From Pseudalkalibacillus sp052246725 (GTDB taxonomy: Bacteria > Bacillota > Bacilli > Bacillales > Fictibacillaceae): a stretch of DNA of 64,000 bases. Position 1 is the first letter of the stretch. The number at the start of each line of letters is the position of its first letter. Below, piece after piece: positions 9,521 through 17,213 of the stretch. The stretch is taken from assembly GCA_052246725.1 (NCBI GenBank), contig JBQQCL010000001.1; one strand, written 5' to 3'. The notes under the pieces are model-generated. The model did no database searches. It saw only the letters and a list, made by a program, of their open reading frames with translations, and was not told the DNA's origin. A program made the translations under genes and the position numbers.

Positions 9521-11203
9521 TCAAACTTTCGATCGTTTCGTCGGTTTAGATGCCGGATTCATGAAAACATCGAAGAATTGAACGGGCAATACTTCTCGAT
9601 CGAGTTGACGATGCTCCCAAATCTGCTTGCAGTATTGCCTCGCGACTAACTGTTTCCTTTCCCCGCCAATGTCAGCTTCACGTAATGCACTCACACTGAA
9701 ATAGACATCTGCCATTAGATTGGCGATCTTTTTTGCATAATAGGTTTGTCGTTTTTCATCAACAGTAGCAGCATGCTGAATCAACTCTCTCAATTCTTTC
9801 AAACCTTCATCAACTGGTCTCTGATACGCTTTTACTTCTTCAGTTAAAGCACTCAACTCTTTTTCGATATAGTCTAAAAAGAGTTGAGCACCTTGATAGC
9901 GGTTCATCAACCTGAGAACCTCAAGGCCAAGGATGTTCGCTGTCCCTTCCCAGACCGTCAATACTTGCGCATCTCTTAACAAACGCGGGGTCACGAAATC
10001 CTCAATATACCCATTTCCTCCATGCATTTCTATTGCTTCATGAGAGAAAGTAACTGCTTCTTCCGCCGTTCGCATCTTGACAATAGCGATCAAAAGTCGA
10101 TGAAGTACTTTTACTTGCTCGGTTACATCTTTACCGGTTCTCATGACTCTATCAAACAAGGAAATTAAACGGAACAATCCTCCGAGTTGAACCTCCTGCC
10201 GCGTAGCCAGATTAACCAAGGTTTCTTGAATCATCGGGTAGTTTGATAGTGTATTCCCGAATGCCTCGCGTTGATGTGCGTATTGTTTCGCTTCGAGATA
10301 TGCCCTCTGCATAATTCCAACTGAAGCGATCGCATTACAGACCCTCGACAAGTTCAAAGCTTCCATCATGTAATAAAATCCGCGTTTTGAATCCCCAATC
10401 AAGTAAGCTTTCGAATTCTCAAACTCTACTTCTGCCGAAGGGACTGCCCGTACGCCAAGTTTATCTTTCAATCTTCTGATTTTGATATTGTTCAAAGAAC
10501 CATCTTCATTTTTCCACGGTACCAGAAATAAGCTCAAACCTTTCGTGCCCCGTGGAGCCCCTTCTATTCTGGCAAGAACGGTTACAACACCACAGGCACC
10601 TGCGTTGCTTGCAAAATATTTTTCACCAGTCAATCTGTAGTACTCTTTTTCTTTGACCGCTACCGTTTCATTCGCTCCCACATCGGATCCGCCCTGGCGT
10701 TCAGTCAAGAAAGTAGCACCTTCATACAATTCTGTTTCACCAGTGGATAGGACGTGAGGCAGATACTTCTCCTTCAGCTTTTCATTCGCATATTGATCCA
10801 ACAGATAAGCTGTAGCCATCGTGAGTGTCACAGGACAATAGAATCCAGGTTCGGACTGGGATAATAGGTATCCTTGAGCATAGGAATATAAATAATCACC
10901 GTGTCTGTTCAGTTCAGGAATTTCTTTATGGACATATCCGACAATGCCAGTGTTATAGGTTTCTTCAATCGTCTGTTTATAGCCATCATTAAGCCAGACA
11001 TGGGAAACATCTTCACCAAACCGGTCATATTTGATCAACTTCGGCTGTCCTTCTCGATCGGTATGCCTCGCACGTTCATCAATTTCTGTACCACACCGTT
11101 CTCCAAATCGTTCCAGCTGTTGAAAGGCCCACTCTTTCATATCTTCCTTGAAATAATGATTCAATACGAATTGAAGGTTTGGATCTTCACGAAAGAAGTT
11201 CAT
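9521..11203 (-). CDS. AidB-like acyl-CoA dehydrogenase
   Basis: 560 aa, longer than ordinary acyl-CoA dehydrogenases. The motif ATFLTERQGGSDVGANE matches the AidB subfamily signature (TERQGGSDV), followed by TGEKYFASNAGA and the C-terminal dehydrogenase domain with AIEMHGGNGYIEDF and VWEGTANILGLEVLR. Its first 30 residues correspond to the AidB N-terminal extension. AidB binds DNA and limits alkylation damage in E. coli, but Gram-positive members may be catabolic. GAGGTGATGGA precedes the ATG, and a 16-base palindrome lies 18 bases upstream. Monocistronic; the next minus-strand gene begins elsewhere. Confidence 0.85.
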   Translation of the reverse strand: MNFFREDPNLQFVLNHYFKEDMKEWAFQQLERFGERCGTEIDERARHTDREGQPKLIKYDRFGEDVSHVWLNDGYKQTIEETYNTGIVGYVHKEIPELNRHGDYLYSYAQGYLLSQSEPGFYCPVTLTMATAYLLDQYANEKLKEKYLPHVLSTGETELYEGATFLTERQGGSDVGANETVAVKEKEYYRLTGEKYFASNAGACGVVTVLARIEGAPRGTKGLSLFLVPWKNEDGSLNNIKIRRLKDKLGVRAVPSAEVEFENSKAYLIGDSKRGFYYMMEALNLSRVCNAIASVGIMQRAYLEAKQYAHQREAFGNTLSNYPMIQETLVNLATRQEVQLGGLFRLISLFDRVMRTGKDVTEQVKVLHRLLIAIVKMRTAEEAVTFSHEAIEMHGGNGYIEDFVTPRLLRDAQVLTVWEGTANILGLEVLRLMNRYQGAQLFLDYIEKELSALTEEVKAYQRPVDEGLKELRELIQHAATVDEKRQTYYAKKIANLMADVYFSVSALREADIGGERKQLVARQYCKQIWEHRQLDREVLPVQFFDVFMNPASKPTKRSKV

Positions 11204-11220
11204 TCCATCACCTCTTTATT

Positions 11221-11236
11221 TTCTGAATATTCAGAA
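11221..11236. promoter_or_regulatory. 16-base perfect palindrome upstream of AidB-like gene
   Basis: TTCTGAATATTCAGAA reads the same on both strands and ends 18 bases before the start codon at 11203. It shares the TGAATA/TATTCA core with Bacillus FadR-type operators but lacks the rest of that consensus. Candidate repressor site. Confidence 0.45.
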
Positions 11237-11292
11237 GTCATTATATAGTTTCCGGCCATTTTGGTCAACTAAATATAAGAAACGAAGTCTAC

Positions 11293-11679
11293 TTATTTGG
11301 AAATCTCACTCATGATAGCGAGTGTATTGTCGTCCAAATCTTTGAAGAAACACATCCAGAGTTCATGGTCACCCATATCTGCGATCATGTGAGGTTCATC
11401 AATAAATGAAACATCGTCTTCTATAAATTGTTCGTACGTTTTATGGATATCATCTGTCTTGAAATAGATCACAGATCCACGGTGATCGAAACTTTCATTT
11501 TCCGGTACCGAAAGCATCAACCTAACACCATTGCAGTTGAAGAATGCCATGTTTTCCATCGCAAACAAGAAAGGTAGTCCAAGGACCTCTTGATAGAAAG
11601 TGACTGCTTTTTGTACGTCTTTTACGTTCAGATTTACTTGACCAATTTCACTGAGCTTATGTTTTTCTGTCTTTTTCAC
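11293..11679 (-). CDS. VOC-family (glyoxalase/bleomycin resistance) protein
   Basis: 128 aa from a GTG start preceded by AGAGGGA at about seven bases; an upstream ATG at 11697 has no comparable site. One vicinal-oxygen-chelate module pair: IGQVNLNVKDVQKAVTFYQEVLGLPF at the N-terminus and LWMCFFKDLDDNTLAIMSE at the C-terminus, with a metal-ligand-like Glu in HELWM. The fold is shared by dioxygenases, glyoxalases and resistance proteins, so the reaction cannot be named. The gene faces the AidB-like gene's direction but has a 90-base gap to it. Confidence 0.8.
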   Translation of the reverse strand: MKKTEKHKLSEIGQVNLNVKDVQKAVTFYQEVLGLPFLFAMENMAFFNCNGVRLMLSVPENESFDHRGSVIYFKTDDIHKTYEQFIEDDVSFIDEPHMIADMGDHELWMCFFKDLDDNTLAIMSEISK

Positions 11680-11759
11680 GACAATCCCTCTTCTCATTCA
11701 TCGTTATCTTCAATTATAATAGACTAACAAGTTATCTGCTATTATTTTACATTTATTTT

Positions 11760-11787
11760 TCAAAAAAACTGCGTAAAGTCTACGCAG
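11760..11787 (-). terminator. Terminator-like hairpin
   Basis: CTGCGTA and TACGCAG form a 7-bp stem with a five-base loop. Read leftward it is followed by TTTTTTT, so it would act on the minus strand, about 80 bases upstream of the VOC gene start. It could be an attenuator in that gene's leader or the end of an unseen transcript. Confidence 0.5.
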
Positions 11788-11863
11788 CAAAAAAGTGTGT
11801 TCGGATAGATTATTCAGATCGTATGTAATCTATTAATTCATTTAAATTGGAGGAAGATATAAA

Positions 11864-12577
11864 ATGTGTGAGAGAAAAGAACCTTTGAAAGCAGCAACAC
11901 AGTTCATCAACATGTATTTTCAAGGGTGCGATGCCGCTCTCTTAGCTGGTAGTGTCATCCGTGGTGAAGCGACAGCTACATCTGATCTGGATATCGTCAT
12001 ATTCGATTGCAGTGTCCCTTCCTCTTACCGCGAATCATTCCTTGCACTTGGTTGGCCGATTGAAGTGTTCGTACACAACTTTTCATCTTATAAACAGGTT
12101 TTTAAAAGTGACTATGAACGGGCTCGGCCTTCCATACAAAGGATGATTTCTGAAGGGATCATTTTAGAAGGTGAAGAAATCATAGACCCGATCAAAAAAG
12201 AAGCTAAAGAGATGTTAGATGATGGACCGGAAGTATGGTCTACTGAAACGATCAGGTTAAAACGTTATTTCATTACAGATACCCTGGATGATTTCATCGG
12301 CAGTTCAAATAGACCAGAAGAAATCTTCATCGCAAACACATTAGCTGAATTGGTGAGTGAATTCGTGTTGAGGACCAACCGTAAGTGGATAGGCTCTTCG
12401 AAATGGATCGTACGTGCTTTGGAACAATATGACCCTACCTTCACTGCACAGTTTATTGAAGCATTCGATTCTTTTTATAAACATGACGATAAAAATAAAG
12501 TGATCAAACTGGTCGATGAAATATTGCAACCCTTTGGCGGCCGATTATTTAAGGGTTTTTCTATGGGAAAAAGATGA
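11864..12577 (+). CDS. Nucleotidyltransferase-domain protein
   Basis: 237-aa protein of the pol-beta/MNT nucleotidyltransferase superfamily. The signature GS-x10-DxD is present as AGSVIRGEATATSDLDIVIF at residues 27-46, with both Asp residues intact. The rest is helical and could bind the acceptor. Family members include aminoglycoside nucleotidyltransferases and tRNA-modifying enzymes; the substrate is unknown here. GGAGGAAGA lies eight bases before the ATG. The next small membrane protein gene follows ten bases after the stop. Confidence 0.78.
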   Translation: MCERKEPLKAATQFINMYFQGCDAALLAGSVIRGEATATSDLDIVIFDCSVPSSYRESFLALGWPIEVFVHNFSSYKQVFKSDYERARPSIQRMISEGIILEGEEIIDPIKKEAKEMLDDGPEVWSTETIRLKRYFITDTLDDFIGSSNRPEEIFIANTLAELVSEFVLRTNRKWIGSSKWIVRALEQYDPTFTAQFIEAFDSFYKHDDKNKVIKLVDEILQPFGGRLFKGFSMGKR

Positions 12578-12587
12578 GGTGATACAA

Positions 12588-12875
12588 ATGAAAGTAAGCT
12601 ATCTCTTTACGGGATTAATTATACTTATTATTGTTATTTCCATCCTTACAAATCCTACCCAAAAGGACTATCTACTTTTCAACAACGAACTAACCAGAAC
12701 ACAAGTGCCTACAAATGTAGATATTGAAAGGATAAATTTTTTCCTGTTTTCTACCTATGCACCGATGAGCTCGATGGGTGATTATGGTATTGTCCATCTA
12801 GGTTTTATGGGGAAGTTTCATCAAATTTCAGAAGGTCAATATGATTATCCATGGTGGTTGGAACCTTTTAATTAA
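12588..12875 (+). CDS. Small membrane-anchored protein, DUF4359-like
   Basis: 95 aa from the ATG preceded by GAGGTGAT at four bases; a longer frame beginning inside the previous gene is unlikely. One N-terminal membrane helix (YLFTGLIILIIVISIL), then the segment TNPTQKDYLLF, which resembles the DUF4359 family, and an aromatic C-terminus (YDYPWWLEPFN). Likely membrane-tethered with the C-terminus outside. Probably cotranscribed with the nucleotidyltransferase gene. Function unknown. Confidence 0.6.
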   Translation: MKVSYLFTGLIILIIVISILTNPTQKDYLLFNNELTRTQVPTNVDIERINFFLFSTYAPMSSMGDYGIVHLGFMGKFHQISEGQYDYPWWLEPFN

Positions 12876-12892
12876 ATATATTTAAAACAAGT

Positions 12893-13222
12893 CTCTTTTC
12901 GAAAAGATTGTTGCTTCTGAGTCATTTTTAAAAAACCACCTTGTGCAGTTGATTGGAGAGCTAGGTGCGAGACTCCAGCGGGATCAGCGGGACAGGTGAG
13001 ACCATTCAATGTCGCAAAGCGACGAGTGGGCTCACCGCACGCCCCGCGGAAAGCGAGCATCCTGGAGCGGAAATCAACGACTTTTAAAGAAAACTTGGCG
13101 AGACCAAGCCTTTTGTAGGTCGAGCCTTAGTTGCCCTTATACTGAAGAAAGTATTTTATACTTTCTTTAAGTGCAAGAGCAACAAAGTTTGCGTAAAACA
13201 AAAAAGTTCGGAGGAATTACGA
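12893..13222 (+). repeat. Large (~215 bp) intergenic repeat, copy A, interrupted by an R85 element
   Basis: Nearly identical to the reverse complement of 38822-39050. Near-terminal inverted repeats are TTGTTGCTTCTGA and AGAGCAACAA; inside, GTTGATT pairs with AATCAAC and a G+C-rich core (GACTCCAGCGGGATCAGC, GCACGCCCCGCGG) allows a long fold. The right flank (GAGCAACAAAGTTTGCG) continues to the GGAGGA site of the next gene, as in copy B. Between GACTTT and GAGCAACAA this copy carries the R85 element at 13088-13176, absent from copy B. A minus-strand open frame across it is an artefact. Confidence 0.9.
13088..13176 (+). repeat. R85 structured repeat, copy 1 (inside large repeat A)
   Basis: Begins AAAGAAAACTTGG and ends ACTTTCTTTAAGTGCAA. 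Contains the CTTGGC/GCC(A)AG hairpin, the CGAGCCTTAGTTGCCCTTAT segment and the AAGAAAGTAT/ATACTTTCTT hairpin that define the family. Terminal words AAAGAAA and TTTCTTT are inverted. Comparison with copy B of the large repeat shows an insertion here. Confidence 0.9.
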
Positions 13223-13801
13223 ATGACGATACATATTGCAGGAGAAAAGGTTATTTTACGGGATTTGACTTTAGATGATGTGTTGGATCTCTATTATTGG
13301 AAATATGAAGCGGATGATCGTGAACATTTGAAATGGAATGGTCCTTATTATAAATTACCGGAATTGACGAAGGAAGAGTTCATAGCAGGGTTCCAAAAAG
13401 CTCTTGAAATAACAGCGACAGATCAACCGAGACAAATCCTTATTATTGAAACAGACAATAAATTGATCGGGACGGTCAACTGGTATTGGGAAGATGAAGT
13501 CACCAACTGGCTCTCTAACGGTATTGTCATTTTTGACTCGAATTATTGGTCAGGGGGCTATGGTACAGAGGCTTTTAAGCTTTGGACTGACTATATTTTT
13601 GAACACATGGATGTTGTAAGAGTGGGAATTTCCACATGGTCGGGTAATATCAGAATGATGAAATTAGCTAGAAAAATAGGAATGATCGAAGAAGGTCGTA
13701 TCCGAAAAGCAAGGATCGTCGATGGTGAATATTACGATTCTATTAAAATGGGGATCTTAAGAGAAGAATGGCAACAATTGCATCTGCTTCTACTGAAATA
13801 A
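13223..13801 (+). CDS. GNAT-family N-acetyltransferase (RimJ/RimL-like)
   Basis: 192 aa. Starts with KVILRDLTLDDVLDLYYWKY, typical of RimJ/RimL-like transferases. The acetyl-CoA binding turn is in YWSGGYGTEAFKLWTDYIFEHMDV (the G-x-GT part of motif A), followed by GISTWSGNIRMMKLARKIGMIEEGRIRKARIVDGEYYDSIKMGIL, where N-x-R-M-M-x-A-x-K-I-G-M is the usual motif B. Substrate unknown (protein N-terminus, amino acid or antibiotic). TCGGAGGA precedes the ATG and a terminator follows. The large repeat ends at the ribosome binding site. Confidence 0.88.
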   Translation: MTIHIAGEKVILRDLTLDDVLDLYYWKYEADDREHLKWNGPYYKLPELTKEEFIAGFQKALEITATDQPRQILIIETDNKLIGTVNWYWEDEVTNWLSNGIVIFDSNYWSGGYGTEAFKLWTDYIFEHMDVVRVGISTWSGNIRMMKLARKIGMIEEGRIRKARIVDGEYYDSIKMGILREEWQQLHLLLLK

Positions 13802-13826
13802 CACCTTGATTGGTGTTATTTTTTTC
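13800..13826 (+). terminator. Rho-independent terminator of GNAT gene
   Basis: AACACC, loop TTGATT, GGTGTT, then ATTTTTTT. Overlaps the stop codon. Confidence 0.85.
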
Positions 13827-13958
13827 TATTTCAAAACTCCCACTACATCAATCATGAAGCCTTCCGCCCCTCGCACTACTGAAATTTCTACGTTTTAAAC
13901 TAGTTCAAATCGGAAACAGATTAGTAGATTCAATTATTAAGATAGGAGGCTTTACTCA

Positions 13959-14756
13959 ATGAGATTCTCCGAAAAGCTTAACGAATTAAAACAACAAAGA
14001 GCAGATGGCTCACAAAAAATTCTTTCCATGTACTTAAATACAGACCGGAGCAGCGCTGACCAACAAGGCGGCGAATGGAAGATCAAATTGAAAAACGGTC
14101 TGAACAAATTTGAGGAATACATCGAAGAGATGGGTAATCACGATGAATTGAAAGGTTATAGAAACTTAAAAGAAAAGGTATATAAAACTGTCACGGGGCG
14201 TGAACGGGAGCTGAAAAGAAGTCTTGTCATGTTTGCGACACCGGATGAAAAGCTTTGGGTCATGGAAGATCTGCAGGTTCCGATCGAAACCTCCTTCCAT
14301 TGGGAGGATGAACCGGTTCTGGATCAACTTGAAAATTTACAGAGCAACTATCCATATAGCGGTATCATCGTCATCAACAAAGAAGATGCAACGGTGTTGG
14401 AAACAGAAATGGGCGTCCTTGTCGATGAATACCACTATACCTTCGATCCTGACACAGAGGATTGGCGGGAACATCAAGGTCCATTTGATGCTGCCATAAC
14501 AGGTGCAAATACAAATAAAAAGGATGAATTCCAGGAGCGCTTTGAAGCCAATCAGCAGCGTTGGCTGAAGAACTTGAGTAATAAAGTGGCCAAAAGAGCG
14601 AAGAAGAATAAATGGCAGGATACCTATTTGATGGGTGAAAAAGGCTACTTGAATGAATTTGAAAACTATCTTTCTATTAAAGAAACGAAAAAGACTGGTA
14701 AAAACCCAAGCAGAATGGAACCATCAAAAATCATCGATCAAGTAATTGCTGGTTAA
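13959..14756 (+). CDS. aeRF1-type (VLRF1/baeRF) release-factor-like protein
   Basis: 265-aa protein resembling the bacterial relatives of archaeal/eukaryal release factor 1 found in many Bacillus genomes. The N-terminus has KILSMYLNTDRSSADQQGGEW, the characteristic beta-strand start with YLNTD; a central segment SLVMFATPDEKLW and YSGIIVINKEDATVLETEMG match the eRF1 domain-2-like fold. The C-terminal third is rich in Lys/Arg, which could contact rRNA. No GGQ motif was seen, so peptide release is doubtful and ribosome rescue or quality control is more plausible. ATAGGAGG precedes the ATG; monocistronic. Confidence 0.6.
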   Translation: MRFSEKLNELKQQRADGSQKILSMYLNTDRSSADQQGGEWKIKLKNGLNKFEEYIEEMGNHDELKGYRNLKEKVYKTVTGRERELKRSLVMFATPDEKLWVMEDLQVPIETSFHWEDEPVLDQLENLQSNYPYSGIIVINKEDATVLETEMGVLVDEYHYTFDPDTEDWREHQGPFDAAITGANTNKKDEFQERFEANQQRWLKNLSNKVAKRAKKNKWQDTYLMGEKGYLNEFENYLSIKETKKTGKNPSRMEPSKIIDQVIAG

Positions 14757-14802
14757 GCTCAACACTGACCTCCCCCTTGGTGTATCGAGCTTACAATATA
14801 GC

Positions 14803-14874
14803 AAACCTGGCAAAGCCCAGCCTTAGTCAAACTTATATTGAAGAAAGTAATCATTACTTTCCTCAAATGTAAAT
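14803..14874 (+). repeat. R85 structured repeat, copy 2
   Basis: Diverged copy: CCTGGCAAAGCCCAG hairpin, CCTTAGTCAAACTTATATTG and GAAAGTAAT C ATTACTTTC. The last hairpin differs from the family word (TAAT/ATTA instead of TAT/ATA) on both arms, so pairing is kept. Directly followed by a terminator. Confidence 0.8.
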
Positions 14875-14875
14875 G

Positions 14876-14909
14876 AAGCGCAGTTCCCTTATAGGGTCTG
14901 CGCTTTTAT
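14876..14909 (+). terminator. Terminator downstream of aeRF1-like gene
   Basis: AAGCGCAG and CTGCGCTT outer stem with inner TCCC/GGG, then TTTAT. Overlaps the stop codon region of the convergent L,D-transpeptidase gene. Confidence 0.75.
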
Positions 14910-15241
14910 CTATGGATCCAGACGTTCGTTCCAATCGGGACTATACTGGACAATTCATTGACATCTTTATTATGCATGCGGATACAGCCCTTGGAAACAT
15001 CCTTACCGATGGAGGATGGATCGTTCGTACCGTGTATACCATAATGAGGTCTGGACAACCCCATCCACATCGAACCGTAAGGACCACCAGGGTTGGGATC
15101 CTTGTTGATGATTGTATATTCGCCAGTTGGTGTAGGTGTCAACATTTTCCCGACCCCAATGGGATATGTCTTGATCAGTGTCCGGTTGTCAAACAACTTA
15201 AGCTGATGTTTGGTTAAATTGACGTCAATCCAGTAAGCCAT
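14906..15241 (-). CDS. L,D-transpeptidase (YkuD domain)
   Basis: 111 aa, a bare YkuD catalytic domain without LysM, signal peptide or membrane helix. Contains YPIGVGKMLTPTPTGEYTI and the catalytic signature HGTND followed by SKGCIRMHNKD, with His, Ser, Cys and Arg present. Such domains form 3-3 peptidoglycan cross-links in spore or cell wall. The lack of an export signal is notable but is also seen in other short Bacillus YkuD proteins, possibly acting in the mother cell on the spore. GGGAGGGGGA site seven bases before the ATG. Confidence 0.9.
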   Translation of the reverse strand: MAYWIDVNLTKHQLKLFDNRTLIKTYPIGVGKMLTPTPTGEYTIINKDPNPGGPYGSMWMGLSRPHYGIHGTNDPSSIGKDVSKGCIRMHNKDVNELSSIVPIGTNVWIHR

Positions 15242-15287
15242 ATGTCCCCCTCCCTGTTTTTCCTATTTATATGTGGGGGCGATACCT

Positions 15288-15758
15288 TCAATAACTTTTA
15301 TTAACTGAAATGACATACGTGAAAATTTGGATTAGGGGCATGATCAATATAATGATGATTGGATAATATGGCACAGCGCTCGCGATAAATGGGTAAAAGA
15401 GCATCAACCCAGTAACGACAGGAGTGCCGATCCACATTGCAAGATAAGAATTTCGGCAAGCTTTCCCTGTGATATGTTTCTCCCGTTCATCCGCTTCTTC
15501 AAGTTCTGGTGGTAAAAACAATGCTTGTTTCCACGACTTATACTTCTCCTTATTCACTTTGTAAGAAATGAACGTCAGTAGTCCACCAATTATAATCGCT
15601 GCAATAATTGGGGTTATAGACATTGTGATTTCCCATGGTGGCTCAGGATTTTTCACGACCTCTGCAAACTGCACTTGTGCATCGTATAAAGCGACCATTC
15701 CCCAGCCGAACAAAACGATGACAATCGTTGTCAAGATTGCATTCTGCCAAACTTTCAT
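15288..15758 (-). CDS. Multi-pass membrane protein paired with XRE regulator
   Basis: 156 aa with four predicted membrane helices (residues about 7-25, 45-63, 108-125 and 131-151) and a charged central loop ELEEADEREKHITGKACR. The word ADEREKHI recalls DUF2178/DUF3796-like membrane proteins that are commonly encoded beside a small XRE repressor. The ATG overlaps the stop of that repressor gene (ATGA), so the two are translationally coupled. Function unknown. Confidence 0.75.
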   Translation of the reverse strand: MKVWQNAILTTIVIVLFGWGMVALYDAQVQFAEVVKNPEPPWEITMSITPIIAAIIIGGLLTFISYKVNKEKYKSWKQALFLPPELEEADEREKHITGKACRNSYLAMWIGTPVVTGLMLFYPFIASAVPYYPIIIILIMPLIQIFTYVISVNKSY

Positions 15759-15964
15759 GCCTCTTCCTCCTCAAAAAAGATCTCTTCTATCGGTTGTTTG
15801 AAATATTTCGAGATTTGCATAGCTAGAAGCAACGAGGGAATATAACTCCCTTTCTCCAGGGCTGCAATCGTCTGCCTCGTCACACCAACCGCTTCAGCCA
15901 GATCGGACTGTGTGACATTGCATCTCGCTCTAAGTTCCCTAACTCGATTCGAAATTGTCATCAT
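15755..15964 (-). CDS. Small XRE-family transcriptional regulator
   Basis: 69 aa, a single helix-turn-helix domain: ISNRVRELRARCNVTQSDLAEAVGVTRQTIAALEKGSYIPSLLLAMQISKYFKQPIEEIF. This is the short Cro/CI-like type that autoregulates operons with a membrane partner. The start at ATGATG (15964) has AAAGATGG upstream; a longer frame from 15994 has no site. Upstream gap 15965-16060 should hold the promoter. Confidence 0.88.
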   Translation of the reverse strand: MMTISNRVRELRARCNVTQSDLAEAVGVTRQTIAALEKGSYIPSLLLAMQISKYFKQPIEEIFFEEEEA

Positions 15965-16057
15965 ATACCATCTTTTCTTATATTTGATAATCATAGTGTA
16001 TAGTTAACTTAACATTTTGTCAACTTAACTTTACATATATGTTTTTGTTCTATGTTA

Positions 16058-16190
16058 TTCCGGCCGTTTTGAGATATAATCCGGCGGGTTCGGAGCTTAT
16101 TCCGGCGGCTTTGGAGCATAATTCGGCGGGTTTCGAGCTTATTCCGGCGGGTTTTGATCTGAATCCGGCCAAAAGTGTAAAAAAGCCCAA
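16058..16190. repeat. Short-phrase array, ATTCCGGCGGG type, array 1
   Basis: Six imperfect units of 20-22 bases built on ATTCCGGCGGGTTTGGAGC, beginning GTTATTCCGGCC and closing ATCCGGCCAAAAGTGTAAA. A second array with the same opening and closing words is at 19372-19490. Immediately followed by an R85 copy. A minus-strand frame through it gives the repetitive peptide RRNKL..TRRI and is not a gene. Confidence 0.85.
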
Positions 16191-16204
16191 AAAGCGTAAA
16201 GTGT

Positions 16205-16283
16205 AAAGCCAAACCATAGTGCAGGCTGAGCTTTAGTTGCCCTTATATTGAAGAAAGTATTTATACTTTCTTTAAACGCAAAA
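16205..16283 (+). repeat. R85 structured repeat, copy 3
   Basis: AAAGCCAAACC, then GCAGGCTGAGCTTTAGTTGC, CCTTATATTG and AAGAAAGTATTTATACTTTCTTT. The first hairpin is degraded, the last is perfect. Abuts the kynA terminator. Confidence 0.85.
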
Positions 16284-16316
16284 AAGACCCACCTCTCTTA
16301 CAATGGCAGGTCTTTC
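16280..16316 (-). terminator. Terminator of kynUA operon
   Basis: Read leftward: AAAGACCTGCC, loop, GGTGGGTCTTT, then TTTTTG. Stem has two mismatches. Confidence 0.7.
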
Positions 16317-16328
16317 AAGATTTTAACT

Positions 16329-17189
16329 TTACAACTCAGTTCTGATATCCCATAATTCCGGGAAGAATCGGTGGTCCAGTACTTTCTTCAGGTAAGACAC
16401 GCCGGACGAGCCGCCAGTTCCCATTTTATGACCGATGATCCGTTCCACTGTTTTCATATGACGGAATCGCCATTGCTGGAGCCAATCTTCAATATCGACT
16501 AATTTCTCAGCCAACTGATACAAGTTCCAATACTGCTCGACGTTTCGGTAAACTTCAACCCACGCCGCTTTTACAGTAGGATCACCTTCATATGTTACAG
16601 AGAAATCACGCTTCAAGAGCTCCGGATTGATGTCAAAACCGGCATTCGCAAGTTCTTGGATTGCCGCATCATATATGCTCGGTGCTTCATATGCTTCCTT
16701 CAATCGCGCATGAAGTTCTGGATCCTTCTGATAGATTCGCAGCACATGCGGAGTTTTATAACCGAGTGCGAATTCGATCATGCGATATTGGTAGGATTGG
16801 AAGCCAGACGCTTGTCCAAGGCTGTCGCGGAACTCCAAATATTCACTTGGTGTAAGCGTGGACAATACATCCCAAGCCTGGATGATTTGTGACTGGACCT
16901 TCGAGACACGAGCAAGCATTTTGAACGCTGGCTGCAATTCCCCTTTACGGAGCGAATCGATCGCTGCATTAAGCTCATGCAAGATCATTTTCATCCATAA
17001 CTCACTGACCTGGTGGATGACGATGAACAACATCTCGTCGTGATGGCCGGATAGTCTTGTTTGACTGGAGAGAAGACGATCAAGCTGCAAATATTCTCCA
17101 TACGTCATATTGTTATCAAAATCAGTGTGTATCCCCTTTTCCGATACGTATTTCCCTTTACCTTCTTCATGATAGTTCCCCATTTTCAT
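16329..17189 (-). CDS. kynA: Tryptophan 2,3-dioxygenase
   Basis: Heme enzyme opening the indole ring of tryptophan to N-formylkynurenine. About 286 aa, normal for bacterial TDO. Signatures: TYGEYLQLDRLLSSQ, DEMLFIVIHQVSELWMK (His and Glu of the active-site helix), SGFQSYQYRMIEFALGYK (substrate carboxylate Arg), RFRHMKTVERIIGHKMGTGGSSGVSYL with the heme-ligand His and the mobile GTGGSSG loop. The start is uncertain (ATG at 17189 or 17183; no strong site). It follows kynU by about 25 bases in one operon. Confidence 0.95.
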   Translation of the reverse strand: MKMGNYHEEGKGKYVSEKGIHTDFDNNMTYGEYLQLDRLLSSQTRLSGHHDEMLFIVIHQVSELWMKMILHELNAAIDSLRKGELQPAFKMLARVSKVQSQIIQAWDVLSTLTPSEYLEFRDSLGQASGFQSYQYRMIEFALGYKTPHVLRIYQKDPELHARLKEAYEAPSIYDAAIQELANAGFDINPELLKRDFSVTYEGDPTVKAAWVEVYRNVEQYWNLYQLAEKLVDIEDWLQQWRFRHMKTVERIIGHKMGTGGSSGVSYLKKVLDHRFFPELWDIRTEL

Positions 17190-17213
17190 CACTCACTTTC
17201 TTGTCAGGTGCGA

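Noticed and set aside
12872..13060. Minus-strand frame over the large repeat (also 38748-39037 and 43777-44031)
   Set aside because: Recurs wherever the G+C-rich repeat recurs, in different frames, without ribosome binding sites.
16058..16190. CCGGCGGG array as a CRISPR
   Set aside because: Units are 20-22 bases, imperfect and contiguous, without unique spacers of constant length; no cas genes.
16009..16212. Minus-strand 67-codon frame with repeated RRNKL/TRRI words
   Set aside because: It is the translation of the CCGGCGGG phrase array; no ribosome binding site and no constraint other than the DNA repeat.
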